Of a stretch of 33,204 nt of DNA, positions 7,394 through 16,798 are shown one piece after another (within the stretch, counting starts at the first letter, position 1; every line of letters begins with the position of its first letter). Under the pieces are notes generated by a model, which worked only from the letters and a program-made list of their open reading frames with translations, had not been told where the DNA came from and made no database searches. Position numbers and translations under genes: made by a program. Source of the DNA: an uncultured Bacteroidales bacterium (GTDB lineage: Bacteria > Bacteroidota > Bacteroidia > Bacteroidales > UBA932); the NCBI GenBank assembly GCA_949295645.1, contig CASFLY010000050.1, positions 1-33,204 of the forward strand. Reading direction: 5' to 3'.

Positions 7394-9577
7394 CTATAGC
7401 CAATCCGATCCGCTCTCCTCCAGACTTACCGTAATCGTAAACGTCTGGGCAGCTCCCGCTCCGGAGCCGGAAGGCGTTATCGTCGCAGTCGTGGACCCGT
7501 TCTTAAGTCCGAAGAAAGTAATCTTGCCGGACACGCCGCTCACGCTTGCACTGCCGGATGCAGCACCGGCCTCCCCTACCGTCGCTATGGAAGGGTCGTC
7601 AATCGTAACGGAGAAAGAATCGCCTGCAAGATAAGCCGACGGATCATAAGTCACCTGAGACGCACTCTGGACATAAACATTAGGGAACTGCATCGGAGTA
7701 CCGGCCTTATTCCCTTCGATCAGGTCCAAAAGATTGGCGGCATTCACGACACCGGCTCCCATCTTGTTCCTGTAGGAAGAAAGCTGGAATCTGCGCCCGT
7801 GAATCAGCTGCGATGCGTCGACATGCCATTTATAGTAGAACTTGTAGCCGGACAGGATAGTCTCGTTGGTCTGGTCGTCAGGATCATCCGTCAGATACTT
7901 GCAGGAAGCATAGAGCAACTCCTTGAATTCATCGGCCGTAAAATGCTTGTGCAGCTTGGCGGCATAGGAAAGTCCGAGGGCGGCAACACCGGAAACATGA
8001 GGACAAGCCATGGAAGTACCCTCCATATAGCCGTAGCCCGATGTGCTGACATGCGTAGGCACTGTGGAAAGTATGCATCCCACCGCACCGCGCGTTTCAT
8101 TTTCACCATCCTCAAGATAGTCATAATAATAATCCTGGTCCCCGCCCGGAGCCGAAATCTTCGTCATGTCACCGTAGTTGGTGAAAGTAGAAGGTGTAAA
8201 GTCACCGGCAACGGCAGCTACCGAAACGCAGTCTTCATATGCACCCGGGAAACCTGCGCTCGGAGCATATTCGTTTCCGGAAGCGAATACAGCTATTCCG
8301 CCTTTGATCGGACCGTTTTCCGAGCCGGCATTATGGATGAAGTAATCCAATGCCACCTTCTCGAGAGGGCTTCCCTCGGCCCATTCCTCCTCCGTGCGGA
8401 AACCCGTACCGTATTCATACGGATTCGCGGTACCGGAAGTATAGCCGAAACTGCACTGGAGCACCACCGCCCCGTTGTCAGCAGCATATTTTATGGCGCG
8501 GGCAAGATCCACGGTGTTGGACGCCTCGTTTCCGGAAAAGATCTGGCAGGACATGATTTTCACTCCAGGTGCGTCCGGGGTGCCTCCGGCAATGGAGTTG
8601 ATACCTTCATTGTTGTTGTTCACCGCAGCGATGATGCCGGCGCAATGGGTGCCGTGTCCGGTATCGCCGTACGAATCCCAGGAGATAGTACCCTTCCCGT
8701 GGATGAAATCATAACCGTACATGTCACCGGCATAGCCGTTGCCGTCTTTATCTTCATTGGAGCCGTAAATCTCGTCCTCATTGACCCACAGATTGGCTTT
8801 CAGGTCCGGATGAGTCAGGCAGAGACCTTCATCGAGGACAGCCACGACAATGGACGGATCCCCGTAGAATTCCTTTTCATCCCATACCGTCTTCATCCCT
8901 ATATCATAGCCCGGGACAAATTTTTCTGAAGCCGTACTGCCTCCGTATGGATAATCCGGAAATCCGGTATGGTCTCCCTCGAATTCAGGATTTATCCTGT
9001 ACTTTGCCGTCTCGGCAGGATCATTCACAAGATTCCACTGCCATCTCAAGCCCGCCTGGCCCTCCTTGTCACCGGCAGCCCTGGTTGCCGGCCCGAATTT
9101 CGACGCATCGAAAGGAATCACCTTTCCGTCATATGCTTTCTTGATGGTCAGCACAGGAGCAGCAGCCGACACCTCGCCGAGGGCGGACAGCTTGGCCACC
9201 ACATCGTTCACATCCTCGTCCTCGCTGAAATGCACCACATACCACAGATGCATTCCCGCCTCGCGGCTCTGCGCCGAAGTCGCCTTCACCTCCGGGAAGA
9301 CCCTTTCGAGCCGGTACCCGTCGATGACATCGAGAAGCTCATCCACGGTAGACACCCCTGAACGGGTGGCCGGGCCCCTTGAAAGGCCTGCTTCATCAAG
9401 CAGGTCACTCAGGGAAGCGTCGAACTTCACTATGACCTCTCCGGGAAGATATGCCTCCTCCGGCATGGTGGACGGAGCCGACGGCTGCACGGTTTCATTG
9501 AAAACCTCTTTCGTGCAGGACATCACAGCCATTGCGCCGGCAAGCAAAAAAATATTCAAATATTTCATTTTCATCAT
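7394..9577 (-). CDS. S8 subtilisin-like protease lipoprotein, full-length copy
   Basis: This 727-aa lipoprotein protease has lipobox Cys21 (AVMSC), a prodomain at about 43-145 (AYLPGEVIVKFD, then an ERVFPE segment) and an S8 catalytic domain at about 225-615. Catalytic residues are D249 (AVLDEG), H308 (GHGTH) and S522 (GTSMACPH), with oxyanion N435 (ASGNE). The domain closes at MGAGVVNAANLL, followed by a C-terminal Ig-like domain at about 630-720 with the Big2-style DDPSIATV motif. It probably sits on the cell surface or in the periplasm and digests proteins. It is the seventh gene of the susCD operon. AGGAGG at 9583-9588 overlaps the preceding stop codon; spacing fits the second Met (9574) slightly better than the first. 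Confidence 0.92.
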   Translation of the reverse strand: MMKMKYLNIFLLAGAMAVMSCTKEVFNETVQPSAPSTMPEEAYLPGEVIVKFDASLSDLLDEAGLSRGPATRSGVSTVDELLDVIDGYRLERVFPEVKATSAQSREAGMHLWYVVHFSEDEDVNDVVAKLSALGEVSAAAPVLTIKKAYDGKVIPFDASKFGPATRAAGDKEGQAGLRWQWNLVNDPAETAKYRINPEFEGDHTGFPDYPYGGSTASEKFVPGYDIGMKTVWDEKEFYGDPSIVVAVLDEGLCLTHPDLKANLWVNEDEIYGSNEDKDGNGYAGDMYGYDFIHGKGTISWDSYGDTGHGTHCAGIIAAVNNNNEGINSIAGGTPDAPGVKIMSCQIFSGNEASNTVDLARAIKYAADNGAVVLQCSFGYTSGTANPYEYGTGFRTEEEWAEGSPLEKVALDYFIHNAGSENGPIKGGIAVFASGNEYAPSAGFPGAYEDCVSVAAVAGDFTPSTFTNYGDMTKISAPGGDQDYYYDYLEDGENETRGAVGCILSTVPTHVSTSGYGYMEGTSMACPHVSGVAALGLSYAAKLHKHFTADEFKELLYASCKYLTDDPDDQTNETILSGYKFYYKWHVDASQLIHGRRFQLSSYRNKMGAGVVNAANLLDLIEGNKAGTPMQFPNVYVQSASQVTYDPSAYLAGDSFSVTIDDPSIATVGEAGAASGSASVSGVSGKITFFGLKNGSTTATITPSGSGAGAAQTFTITVSLEESGSDWL

Positions 9578-9582
9578 TCTTT

Positions 9583-9589
9583 CCTCCTA
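9583..9589 (-). promoter_or_regulatory. Shine-Dalgarno overlapping upstream stop codon
   Basis: AGGAGG (9583-9588) overlaps the TAG stop (9587-9589) of the BACON/LRR gene. Distance to the two candidate ATGs of the protease gene is 5 or 8 bases. It mirrors the site at 2537-2543. Confidence 0.7.
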
Positions 9590-11467
9590 TTCTTCATCTG
9601 CCGGCGGCGTATATGTCGGGCTGAACTCCTTGTTGTAATAAACACCATAATAGCTCGGCCACTCGTCGCCATAATCCTCGAAACTTACCGGAACACCGGT
9701 GAACTGGGCAGCATGGCCATCAAAATCAGTCCCCTCCTGATTATAGAACATCACATACGGGTCCCACCAGTCCAATTTCGGGTGATACAGCAGCCATTTG
9801 TGGGTTTCCGGACTCAGCGTACCGTGGAACCGGTTCAGGTTCACCGTCAGCCTCATCATGTTCGGAAGCACCTTAGGCACCTGATTGTCAGTAAAGAACC
9901 GCGTACCGACCGTACTGATGGAATCCGCAATCTCGGTATCCGACGTACTCCAGTATTTCACGCCTCCGTGGCTTTGCATGTAGCTGATTATCTGCTCATC
10001 GGTAGGTATTGTACCCTGGAGATAATTCAGGGTAAGCAGGAGGGTATCGAGTTTTTCCCATGTCAGGAATTTGGCCGGGAAGCCGGAGCCGGAGATATTG
10101 TCCGGATTCGAATTTTCACGGAACAGGCCGCCGTACTGCTCGGCAAACTGCTCTGGATCCTTTACGGTAAGATTGTCCAGATCGTACGCCGTCAGTTTCT
10201 GGTTGGTCGTCATCTCGATAGCCCTCAGCGACGGGAAATTCTCCGGAGTAAGCCACTCAGGCACCTCAGTGAAGTTGTTGCCCGAAATATTCAGATATTC
10301 CAGATCAGGGAACGTCTTCTTCGTCTCTCCGTCCTTCTCGTCATAATATTCATAGAAATTCTCAGGGAAGGAATTCTCGTCTATGCCGTATGCGGAAATC
10401 GTCAGCCTCTTGAGCTGGTGCAAGTTCATGATATCCTCGCCCACTTCGATATCCTCGCGGACATGAGCATTTTCGTTCGAGTAGAAAATCAACTCTTCCG
10501 CAGCATCGAGCCAGCCCACCTGATACGGCAGTCCGTCATCGGTGTTGAACATGAAGAAACGGGCATAACGTACTCGTCCCACACCGCCTTCAGGACAGCC
10601 TTCGTCACCCTCTTTCCAGAGACGGACATTGTCCCATCTTTCCATTCTTGCGGATGAATCCCAGCCGCCGGACCATGTGTTGAGGGCCCGCGAAATGGCC
10701 AACAGTGCAGTGGAGTCCGCAGCGCGGGCATTCTCAGGCTTTGCGGCAGCCGATGTCTGGGTAATATACAGGGTGTCCACACGATACCCGGCCGGCAGCG
10801 GAGTTATGGGCGCACCGTCAGATCCTACAGGAGTGAAGACCAATTTGGCAGCCTTGTCATTCGGCTCCTGATTGATATCCCAGTCGAAACGGAGAGTGAC
10901 ATTGCGCGGACGCGCACCCTTGGTCAACTGCAATTCAGGGTTGTCTTCAGCTGCCGTTATCCACGGGTCATCGTCTATCAGCTGGTTGTCGCTTGTGTAA
11001 AGGTCTACGTTAAACTGTACGTTGGCGCTGACTTTCACATCGAAATAACGCTCGGACAGCGCTATATAATCCGGAATCTCTATTTCGGTGTCATCCAAAG
11101 AGATGGAATAATCGAAATTTTTCTGTTCCACCGTAATCTGGCGGTTTTCCCAGTCCGCTTTCTGGATGGTAATCGTGGTCTGACGCGTCGGGGCTTCACT
11201 GACCATGGCAAGGGCGGAATCCACTATGACCTGGCACTCGCCCGAGCCGTTTCCGTTTGCCGGTGAAATGGTTACCCACGGGTCATTGGACCTCGCCACC
11301 CAGCTGCCGGGAGACGAGATGCTGAGCCGGAAAGTACCTCCTTCCGCAGGCATTTCGATTTTGTCCGTATCGATGGCGAAGTCCACCTCCTCTTTCGGAG
11401 CGCAGGCAAAAACACTGAACAGCGCGGCCGCCACTGCGGATATTTTCCAGTATGTTTTCATATTCAA
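9587..11467 (-). CDS. BACON-domain, leucine-rich-repeat lipoprotein (copy 2)
   Basis: This 626-aa lipoprotein has lipobox Cys22 (VFACAP). It has the same architecture as the protein at 2541-4445: a BACON-like domain (FPAEGG is MPAEGG here, with SSPGSWVA and PWVTISP), a second beta domain to about 240, then the ADSTALLAISRALN cap and LRR-like units (LKRLTISAYG, LEYLNISGNNFTEVPE, LDTLLLTLNYLQGTIP, MMRLTVNLNRFHGTL). It ends with SPTYTPPADEE where copy 1 ends with SPTRTPDPDEE. A ligand-binding surface protein is likely; the target is unknown. The gene lies 13 bases after the DUF4458-like LRR gene and shares bases of its stop with the protease Shine-Dalgarno sequence, so it is firmly within the operon. 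Confidence 0.87.
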   Translation of the reverse strand: MNMKTYWKISAVAAALFSVFACAPKEEVDFAIDTDKIEMPAEGGTFRLSISSPGSWVARSNDPWVTISPANGNGSGECQVIVDSALAMVSEAPTRQTTITIQKADWENRQITVEQKNFDYSISLDDTEIEIPDYIALSERYFDVKVSANVQFNVDLYTSDNQLIDDDPWITAAEDNPELQLTKGARPRNVTLRFDWDINQEPNDKAAKLVFTPVGSDGAPITPLPAGYRVDTLYITQTSAAAKPENARAADSTALLAISRALNTWSGGWDSSARMERWDNVRLWKEGDEGCPEGGVGRVRYARFFMFNTDDGLPYQVGWLDAAEELIFYSNENAHVREDIEVGEDIMNLHQLKRLTISAYGIDENSFPENFYEYYDEKDGETKKTFPDLEYLNISGNNFTEVPEWLTPENFPSLRAIEMTTNQKLTAYDLDNLTVKDPEQFAEQYGGLFRENSNPDNISGSGFPAKFLTWEKLDTLLLTLNYLQGTIPTDEQIISYMQSHGGVKYWSTSDTEIADSISTVGTRFFTDNQVPKVLPNMMRLTVNLNRFHGTLSPETHKWLLYHPKLDWWDPYVMFYNQEGTDFDGHAAQFTGVPVSFEDYGDEWPSYYGVYYNKEFSPTYTPPADEE

Positions 11468-11480
11468 ATCCTTTTATCTT

Positions 11481-14294
11481 CTAATCCAACATCGCATCGC
11501 AGCCTATTATCTCCTGAGACTGGTCGTAATAGAGAGTATATGCACCGGCCTGCCAGTACGAACATATATCCGACGCATCGAAAGTAATGTTAGGGTTGTC
11601 GCTGATATCCAAATAAAATATCAGGAACGAAATGGAGTCGTCAATGACACCGAGGTTGTTCGACCCGATGTAGAAGCCTCTCAGACCGGTATTGGAGCCA
11701 ATATTGGTCGGCCACTGGGACAGACATCTGTCGCCGTTTGCATCGCGCTGCCCCCTGATGGAGAATGCGGTCAGATTCATTATGTACAGAGGCTCGAACG
11801 GGAACTTGGAAAACGCGTTGCTCGTCAGATCGAGACCGTACAGGCTCGGGACATTCTCGCGGGTGAAGTCGTCCGGCAGGTCCGACAGGTTGTTGTACTG
11901 GAGGTCGAGAGTGGTAATGCTCATCGAATAGTCGCTCTTGAGGCAGCCCTCCGGGAATTCGGTCAGGCCGCACTGCTGCATCACTATCTGCTCCACATAC
12001 GAATTCGATTCCGCTATCTCCTTAGGATATGTCTTGATAGGGTTTCCGGACAGGGTAAGAGCCTTTGAGCGGAAACCGTTGAACGAGCCCGTCTCCGGAG
12101 CCAGCGTAGTGATTTCGTTGTGGGCCACATTGATGCTCGACATCACATAGGCGTTCTTGTCGGATGTGAAGATGTTCGGGAACCGGGTAAGTTTGTTGTA
12201 ACTGATGGAGAATGCATCCAGGTCGGCAAGCGAACAGAAGGCATCCCCTTCGAAGCCGGTAATGGCGTTGTCGTCGAAATACAGTTCCTCCGGAGTAAAG
12301 CCGGTATTCGCAGACAGGTCAGGCAGGTTACCCGAAATGTCGTTCACCGAAAGGTCGAGCATGCCGAGACGCCCCATGCGTCCGATTTCCTCCGGAAACT
12401 TCGTCAGATGGTTTTCACGGAAGTACAGAATCTGCAGCACATCCTCGGCGGCTCCTTCGGCCAACGCCTTCAATGCGGCATTCGCACCTTCGGAAGTAAA
12501 GCCGTTGTTGGAAATATTCGCCTGGATGATACCTCCCATCCTCGCGAAGCCTGCCGGAAGAGTCTTGAGGTTAGGACAGTTGTATATCACGAGTTCGGTG
12601 ACGGAAGACAGGTTCGCAAGCGCATCGGAAGGAATCCCCTCCGCCTCAATCGGCGAATTGGCTATCGTAAGACTTTCGAGACGGGTCAGCCTGCCTATAT
12701 TCTCATGTATCTTTGTCAGTCCGTTTGTCAGTTTGCCGTGGTTCATGTCGTACGGCTTGAGCTGATAGTCGCTCGGATAAAGCGTCCCGGCAGCCATGCG
12801 TGAAATCTGCTTCGTGGTCATCGCATCGTACATGGTGGCGGCAGGAGAAGTCTCGCCGTGCAGTTTGAGCGCCAGTGCACAGACCGGGGACATCTGCTCC
12901 GGACGGCGTACCATGGCGGCAAACTGCTTTGACCTCCGCTCTCTCCACTGTGCCTTTTCCTCATCCGTACCGTCCACAGGGTAAGGCAGGTCATCCTCGT
13001 AGGCATCCACATACTGGTTGGTCTCGTTGTGGTTTCCGAAAGACAGTTCTACAAGTTCATCGAACTGGCCTATTGCCGCAGGCACCTCACCCTTGATGCC
13101 GAAACCGCTCAGGTCGATGCTGGCGATACGCCCGTTCGGATGTATCTGTACGCCCGGCTGGTCACACCAAAGGTCGATATCCTTGTCGAAATTCCAGTTT
13201 GCGCCATTGCTGTATGTCTGGCCTTCGTATGACCAGTTCGGTCCGTCGAGAGCCTTCCAAAGCAGATAGAGCGCATAGTTGTCCTGGATATAGGCGTCGG
13301 CTTCCACGAGGGTCACCGGGATTTCGGCTTTTTCACCTTCGGCGAGCTTGTTGTCTTCGACAACGATGACGCTTTCCTGATCCTGGTAGCTGAGACTGTA
13401 ATCCTGGAACTCGAGCAGATTTTCATCCTCGTCGTACAGTGAATAGCTGTATATCTTGTACTGTCCGGCCGGAGCATAGACGACGGAATCCGCCACGGAA
13501 GACGAAGTCTGGGTACCTGTCACGCCTTCTTCTCCCGTATATGTCTCGTCACCGTCGAAATGCACGGAAAAACTTACCGGAATCATTGTAAAGGAGCGCC
13601 GGCCAGACGCAGCGGCATTCTGCGCATCCTGGAGAACTATGTCCATGAATGCCACCTCGTCGAGGGAATATTCGTCCGGTCTTTGGGAAACCCTCTGTAT
13701 CGGACTGTTCAGAGCGTCATCCTCCAGCTGCGGATTGTCAGGGTCCTGGCGGAAACCGGACATGTCCTTCACAAGAGAAAACCTTATCATGCCGCGAGGC
13801 CTGACATTCGCGGTCAGGTCATAGACTTCAAGTCCTCCCGGGGAAATGGAGACAGTCTCGTTGACGACCTGGCGGTAAAGGACGTTATCCATGTTGTCAT
13901 AAAGGATGTAGGACCTGAGCTGGTAGTCGCCCTTGAGAAGTCTGAATTTGGAGCTGCGCAGGCCGAATTCCGCCGAATGGGCATCGGAAGAAGAAAGGGT
14001 CAGCGTCTGGGAAATGCTCTGATTTGACCCGTCCACCAAAGAAACGGATATCTTTCCGGCCTCGAACAGCGAGTCGAGCTGCGATTTCTCCGCGTCGGTA
14101 TTGCCGTCCGCCCTGGTAATGGCTTTGGTAAGCACGCTTTCGTACGACGACTCCTTGTACAGCTTGAACTGGAGGTAGCCGTAGTCGGTATCCCTGTTGT
14201 CCGGAAGTTCCTCGCGGACGCAGCCGGTCATCAGGAGCGCCGAGACGGACAATACCGCAGACAATGCCGATATTATGGTTCTTTTCATATTCAA
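11481..14294 (-). CDS. DUF4458-like, leucine-rich-repeat lipoprotein
   Basis: This 937-aa lipoprotein has lipobox Cys25 (LMTGCV). Residues about 38-165 resemble DUF4458 (GYLQFKLYKESSYESVLTKA, later AEFGLRSSKFRLLKGDY). A second beta domain spans about 166-330. From about 335 a YALYLLWKALDGPNW cap leads into a long LRR array (IASIDLSGFGIKGEVP, LESLTIANSPIEAEGIP, LGMLDLSVNDISGNLP, LTEFPEGC, ITTLDLQYNNLSDLPDDF, GLRGFYIGSNNLGVID) to the C terminus. It is the largest binding protein of the operon and probably engages a protein or glycoprotein at the cell surface. Its last 163 residues match the remnant at 4466-4960. The gene follows a strong intercistronic stem-loop. Confidence 0.87.
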   Translation of the reverse strand: MNMKRTIISALSAVLSVSALLMTGCVREELPDNRDTDYGYLQFKLYKESSYESVLTKAITRADGNTDAEKSQLDSLFEAGKISVSLVDGSNQSISQTLTLSSSDAHSAEFGLRSSKFRLLKGDYQLRSYILYDNMDNVLYRQVVNETVSISPGGLEVYDLTANVRPRGMIRFSLVKDMSGFRQDPDNPQLEDDALNSPIQRVSQRPDEYSLDEVAFMDIVLQDAQNAAASGRRSFTMIPVSFSVHFDGDETYTGEEGVTGTQTSSSVADSVVYAPAGQYKIYSYSLYDEDENLLEFQDYSLSYQDQESVIVVEDNKLAEGEKAEIPVTLVEADAYIQDNYALYLLWKALDGPNWSYEGQTYSNGANWNFDKDIDLWCDQPGVQIHPNGRIASIDLSGFGIKGEVPAAIGQFDELVELSFGNHNETNQYVDAYEDDLPYPVDGTDEEKAQWRERRSKQFAAMVRRPEQMSPVCALALKLHGETSPAATMYDAMTTKQISRMAAGTLYPSDYQLKPYDMNHGKLTNGLTKIHENIGRLTRLESLTIANSPIEAEGIPSDALANLSSVTELVIYNCPNLKTLPAGFARMGGIIQANISNNGFTSEGANAALKALAEGAAEDVLQILYFRENHLTKFPEEIGRMGRLGMLDLSVNDISGNLPDLSANTGFTPEELYFDDNAITGFEGDAFCSLADLDAFSISYNKLTRFPNIFTSDKNAYVMSSINVAHNEITTLAPETGSFNGFRSKALTLSGNPIKTYPKEIAESNSYVEQIVMQQCGLTEFPEGCLKSDYSMSITTLDLQYNNLSDLPDDFTRENVPSLYGLDLTSNAFSKFPFEPLYIMNLTAFSIRGQRDANGDRCLSQWPTNIGSNTGLRGFYIGSNNLGVIDDSISFLIFYLDISDNPNITFDASDICSYWQAGAYTLYYDQSQEIIGCDAMLD

Positions 14295-14335
14295 TTTATT
14301 CTCGACTAATTATAGTTAATATCGTGATTTTCAAT

Positions 14336-14371
14336 GGAGGTGCGGCAAAATCCGCATTTTGCCACACCTCC
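14336..14371. promoter_or_regulatory. intercistronic 16-bp stem-loop
   Basis: GGAGGTGCGGCAAAAT (14336-14351) pairs with 14356-14371 with one C-A mismatch and a four-base loop. It lies 14 bases after the stop of the beta-domain lipoprotein gene. No T-run follows on the minus strand, so a role in mRNA stability or partial attenuation between the susCD half and the LRR/protease half fits better than full termination. Confidence 0.7.
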
Positions 14372-14384
14372 GGTGACAAATGGA

Positions 14385-16751
14385 TTATTCGTTAGTTATT
14401 GTCGCCCGTACGACTATCGTACAAGGATAATTTCCGCTTGATTCCATGAATTTCAGGCAGACATCGGGAAGTTGTTGTGTAGTCTCTTCCGGATTATAGT
14501 CCGAGGACTCAGCCGGATTCAATCCGATTTGCCACATTCCAGCGTAAGGCTGTTCACAAGTCACCCATCCGTCAGAGTCATTCGTCACCCAAACGACGCT
14601 GTCCGGCATGCCGCTGATTGCAACAAGAGAGCCTTCGGAATTATCCTTATATTCAAGCAAATACACAGTCCCCTCGGCATTGTCAGGAATCGGGGCACCT
14701 GTTCCTGTCAGGAGCGTAAACGTACAGCCGTAGCCCTGCATCATTTCCAGTTCTATGATATCCGCATCGCCGCCGCCAGTATAATTCACATCATAATTAA
14801 ACTTAATCACGGCGACAGGAGTTTCTTCTTTCATGAAAATGAAGTATGCGGACTTAGCTGCCGTGGAAGCCGTCGTAGCCTCGATATAATATCTGCCTGC
14901 GGCACTGCCGGCCTTAAGTTTTGCCCAGTAATTATCCGGATCCGATACCACGTCAAGGAAAGAATCATAACCTTCTTCCACTTCCTCGTAAACCTGGCAG
15001 TCATCGTAATCGAAATTAATGTCGAACTCGCAACTCAGCCCGAAGCCCTGCGACATATCCTCTACGGTATATGTTACCTGATACATGTCATCGACTTCAA
15101 TACCCATCATGGACAGCAGAGGATCGCTTTCCAAAGTTTCGAAGAACGCTCCTTCCATTTCCCAATAAGAAGGCTCCACCTGCTCCACGGCACCCGGCTG
15201 TCCGTTCTGAGTGACATTGGCCACGAGATACTGTGCATATTCAGGTCTCAGACTTCCTTCCTGCACGATAGATCCCACTCCATCCGCCAGCGACTCCGGC
15301 ACAGCCACCACGATGGCAGTCCTTGCTTCATCGCTTTCGTTCATCTCTACTTTCACCGTCACATTTTTCGTCTGGATGGCGTCTCCGCCAACTGTCCAGT
15401 CATAAGAAGCGGTGATCCACTCAGGATTCTGGCTATACCCGCCGTCAGTCGTAGTCTCGTATATATAAATATGCAGATTCTCGGCGGAAGTCACTTCCAC
15501 AGTAGGATTGCCCTGCATCATCTCGGACTGCTGGTACTCTCCTGCGGCATCGAACTCCATATCCGCCGGCCTGAGGACATAGAAAAAGTCTTCGATGTCC
15601 GGATTGACCACGGTATAGGTATAAGCATGTGTGTCATCCATCCTGAATACAATCTGTCCGTCCGCAGCATCCGGATCATAGTCCTCATAAGATATGGTGA
15701 GGCGGTAGTAATTCTCCTGTTCGCCGAATGTCGAAGCATCGTTATCCACGAATGACGGCTCGCTTATTGTCAGCCATTCCGGCTTCTGGATATTTTCCGC
15801 AGTGAAGGTATAGTTGGACTTGACTAATATCCATGCCAGGATCGAACTGTTTACCGGGTCCGACACGAAAGTAATCTCGCCGTTACTATCAAGAGGAGTC
15901 TCATCGTACTCGCAGTTGTAGCCGTTTTCCGCATCGGTGGTATAGATGAAATCACCGTTGCCGTCTACCTTTGCGGTGCGGAGCGAGAACGACGGAGTGA
16001 CCTCAGGAGCCGTAAACTCATAGATCATGGACTCGTAGTTCTCTATGCTGGAAGTGAGTGTCATGGAGACATCCTCGCCGTTCATGATATTGTAGGTCAG
16101 CTTGTACTCGGTCACCCAGGCGTTTTCAGTGACAGGCGACATGGTCATCGCACTGCTGTTCGACAGCACTATGCTGTGGTCGAAGTTCACGTTCAGGAGG
16201 ATATAGGATACATAGGCATTGTCGGCAGCGCTCCAGATCATCGGAATCGCCGCATCATCGCCCAGATCTTCGTACTGGTACTGGTAAACGCCGTCCGTTG
16301 CAGCCACGAAGCCGTTCTCATCGGTCACCGCCTTCTGGAAAGAGTACTCCGGAACGGCCGAGGCCAAATGATAAGTGGCAATGGACTGCGTCTGTCCGCC
16401 CATTGTCATCAGCACGTCCACGCTGTGCGATTCTTCATCAGGATATTCCCTGGTGCATACTATATATATGGTATAGTCTCCGGCCTGGCCTCCCGTGGTG
16501 GAAGACATGTTGCCGTTCTCGTCGGCTATCTGGAAGTTCACGTCATCAGACAAGGTGACGGACCATGTCATGTTAGGAGATATGGAGAGCGTCATGGTAT
16601 TTCCGTCAGGAGAAGTGAGGTCGAAAGTCCCCTCGCCCTTTGTTGCCGGAAAAACAGGAGTCTGCGTATCTTCCTGCGGTGTACACCCGGCTGCGAATAT
16701 CGCCATGGAAATCGCTGCCGCAGCAAAAAGTTTTTCAAGAAGTTTTTTCAT
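14385..16751 (-). CDS. large beta-domain (BACON-like/Ig-like) surface lipoprotein
   Basis: From the Met at 16751 the protein has 788 aa with signal peptide and lipobox (IFAAGCTP). An open frame extends eight codons further up, but MKKLLEKLF is the natural signal start. The N-terminal domain (about 35-140) is BACON-like: a SISPNMTWSVTLSD strand, STTGGQAGDYTIYI, then HSVDVLMTMGGQTQ. Further similar beta domains follow, with recurring features such as IPMIWSAADNAYVSYILLNVNF and ILAWILVKSNYTF. No catalytic domain is visible. Position after susC, susD and the DUF4843 gene is where such loci usually encode surface glycan- or peptide-binding proteins. The N-terminal half is homologous to the intact plus-strand gene at 23785-24966. 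Confidence 0.8.
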   Translation of the reverse strand: MKKLLEKLFAAAAISMAIFAAGCTPQEDTQTPVFPATKGEGTFDLTSPDGNTMTLSISPNMTWSVTLSDDVNFQIADENGNMSSTTGGQAGDYTIYIVCTREYPDEESHSVDVLMTMGGQTQSIATYHLASAVPEYSFQKAVTDENGFVAATDGVYQYQYEDLGDDAAIPMIWSAADNAYVSYILLNVNFDHSIVLSNSSAMTMSPVTENAWVTEYKLTYNIMNGEDVSMTLTSSIENYESMIYEFTAPEVTPSFSLRTAKVDGNGDFIYTTDAENGYNCEYDETPLDSNGEITFVSDPVNSSILAWILVKSNYTFTAENIQKPEWLTISEPSFVDNDASTFGEQENYYRLTISYEDYDPDAADGQIVFRMDDTHAYTYTVVNPDIEDFFYVLRPADMEFDAAGEYQQSEMMQGNPTVEVTSAENLHIYIYETTTDGGYSQNPEWITASYDWTVGGDAIQTKNVTVKVEMNESDEARTAIVVAVPESLADGVGSIVQEGSLRPEYAQYLVANVTQNGQPGAVEQVEPSYWEMEGAFFETLESDPLLSMMGIEVDDMYQVTYTVEDMSQGFGLSCEFDINFDYDDCQVYEEVEEGYDSFLDVVSDPDNYWAKLKAGSAAGRYYIEATTASTAAKSAYFIFMKEETPVAVIKFNYDVNYTGGGDADIIELEMMQGYGCTFTLLTGTGAPIPDNAEGTVYLLEYKDNSEGSLVAISGMPDSVVWVTNDSDGWVTCEQPYAGMWQIGLNPAESSDYNPEETTQQLPDVCLKFMESSGNYPCTIVVRATITNE

Positions 16752-16798
16752 AACTCTGATTTTTAATGATAACAACTATAATTAAGTGAGATTAGCAA

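Noticed and set aside
7799..8929. Open frame of 376 codons on the plus strand
   Set aside because: It is antisense to the full-length protease; a similar antisense frame exists opposite the short protease, as expected from shared codon use.
14472..15755. Long open frame (427 codons) on the plus strand
   Set aside because: It is antisense to the beta-domain lipoprotein gene and encodes a His/Ile/Arg-rich sequence with no signal peptide or recognisable motif; it arises from codon bias of the real gene.
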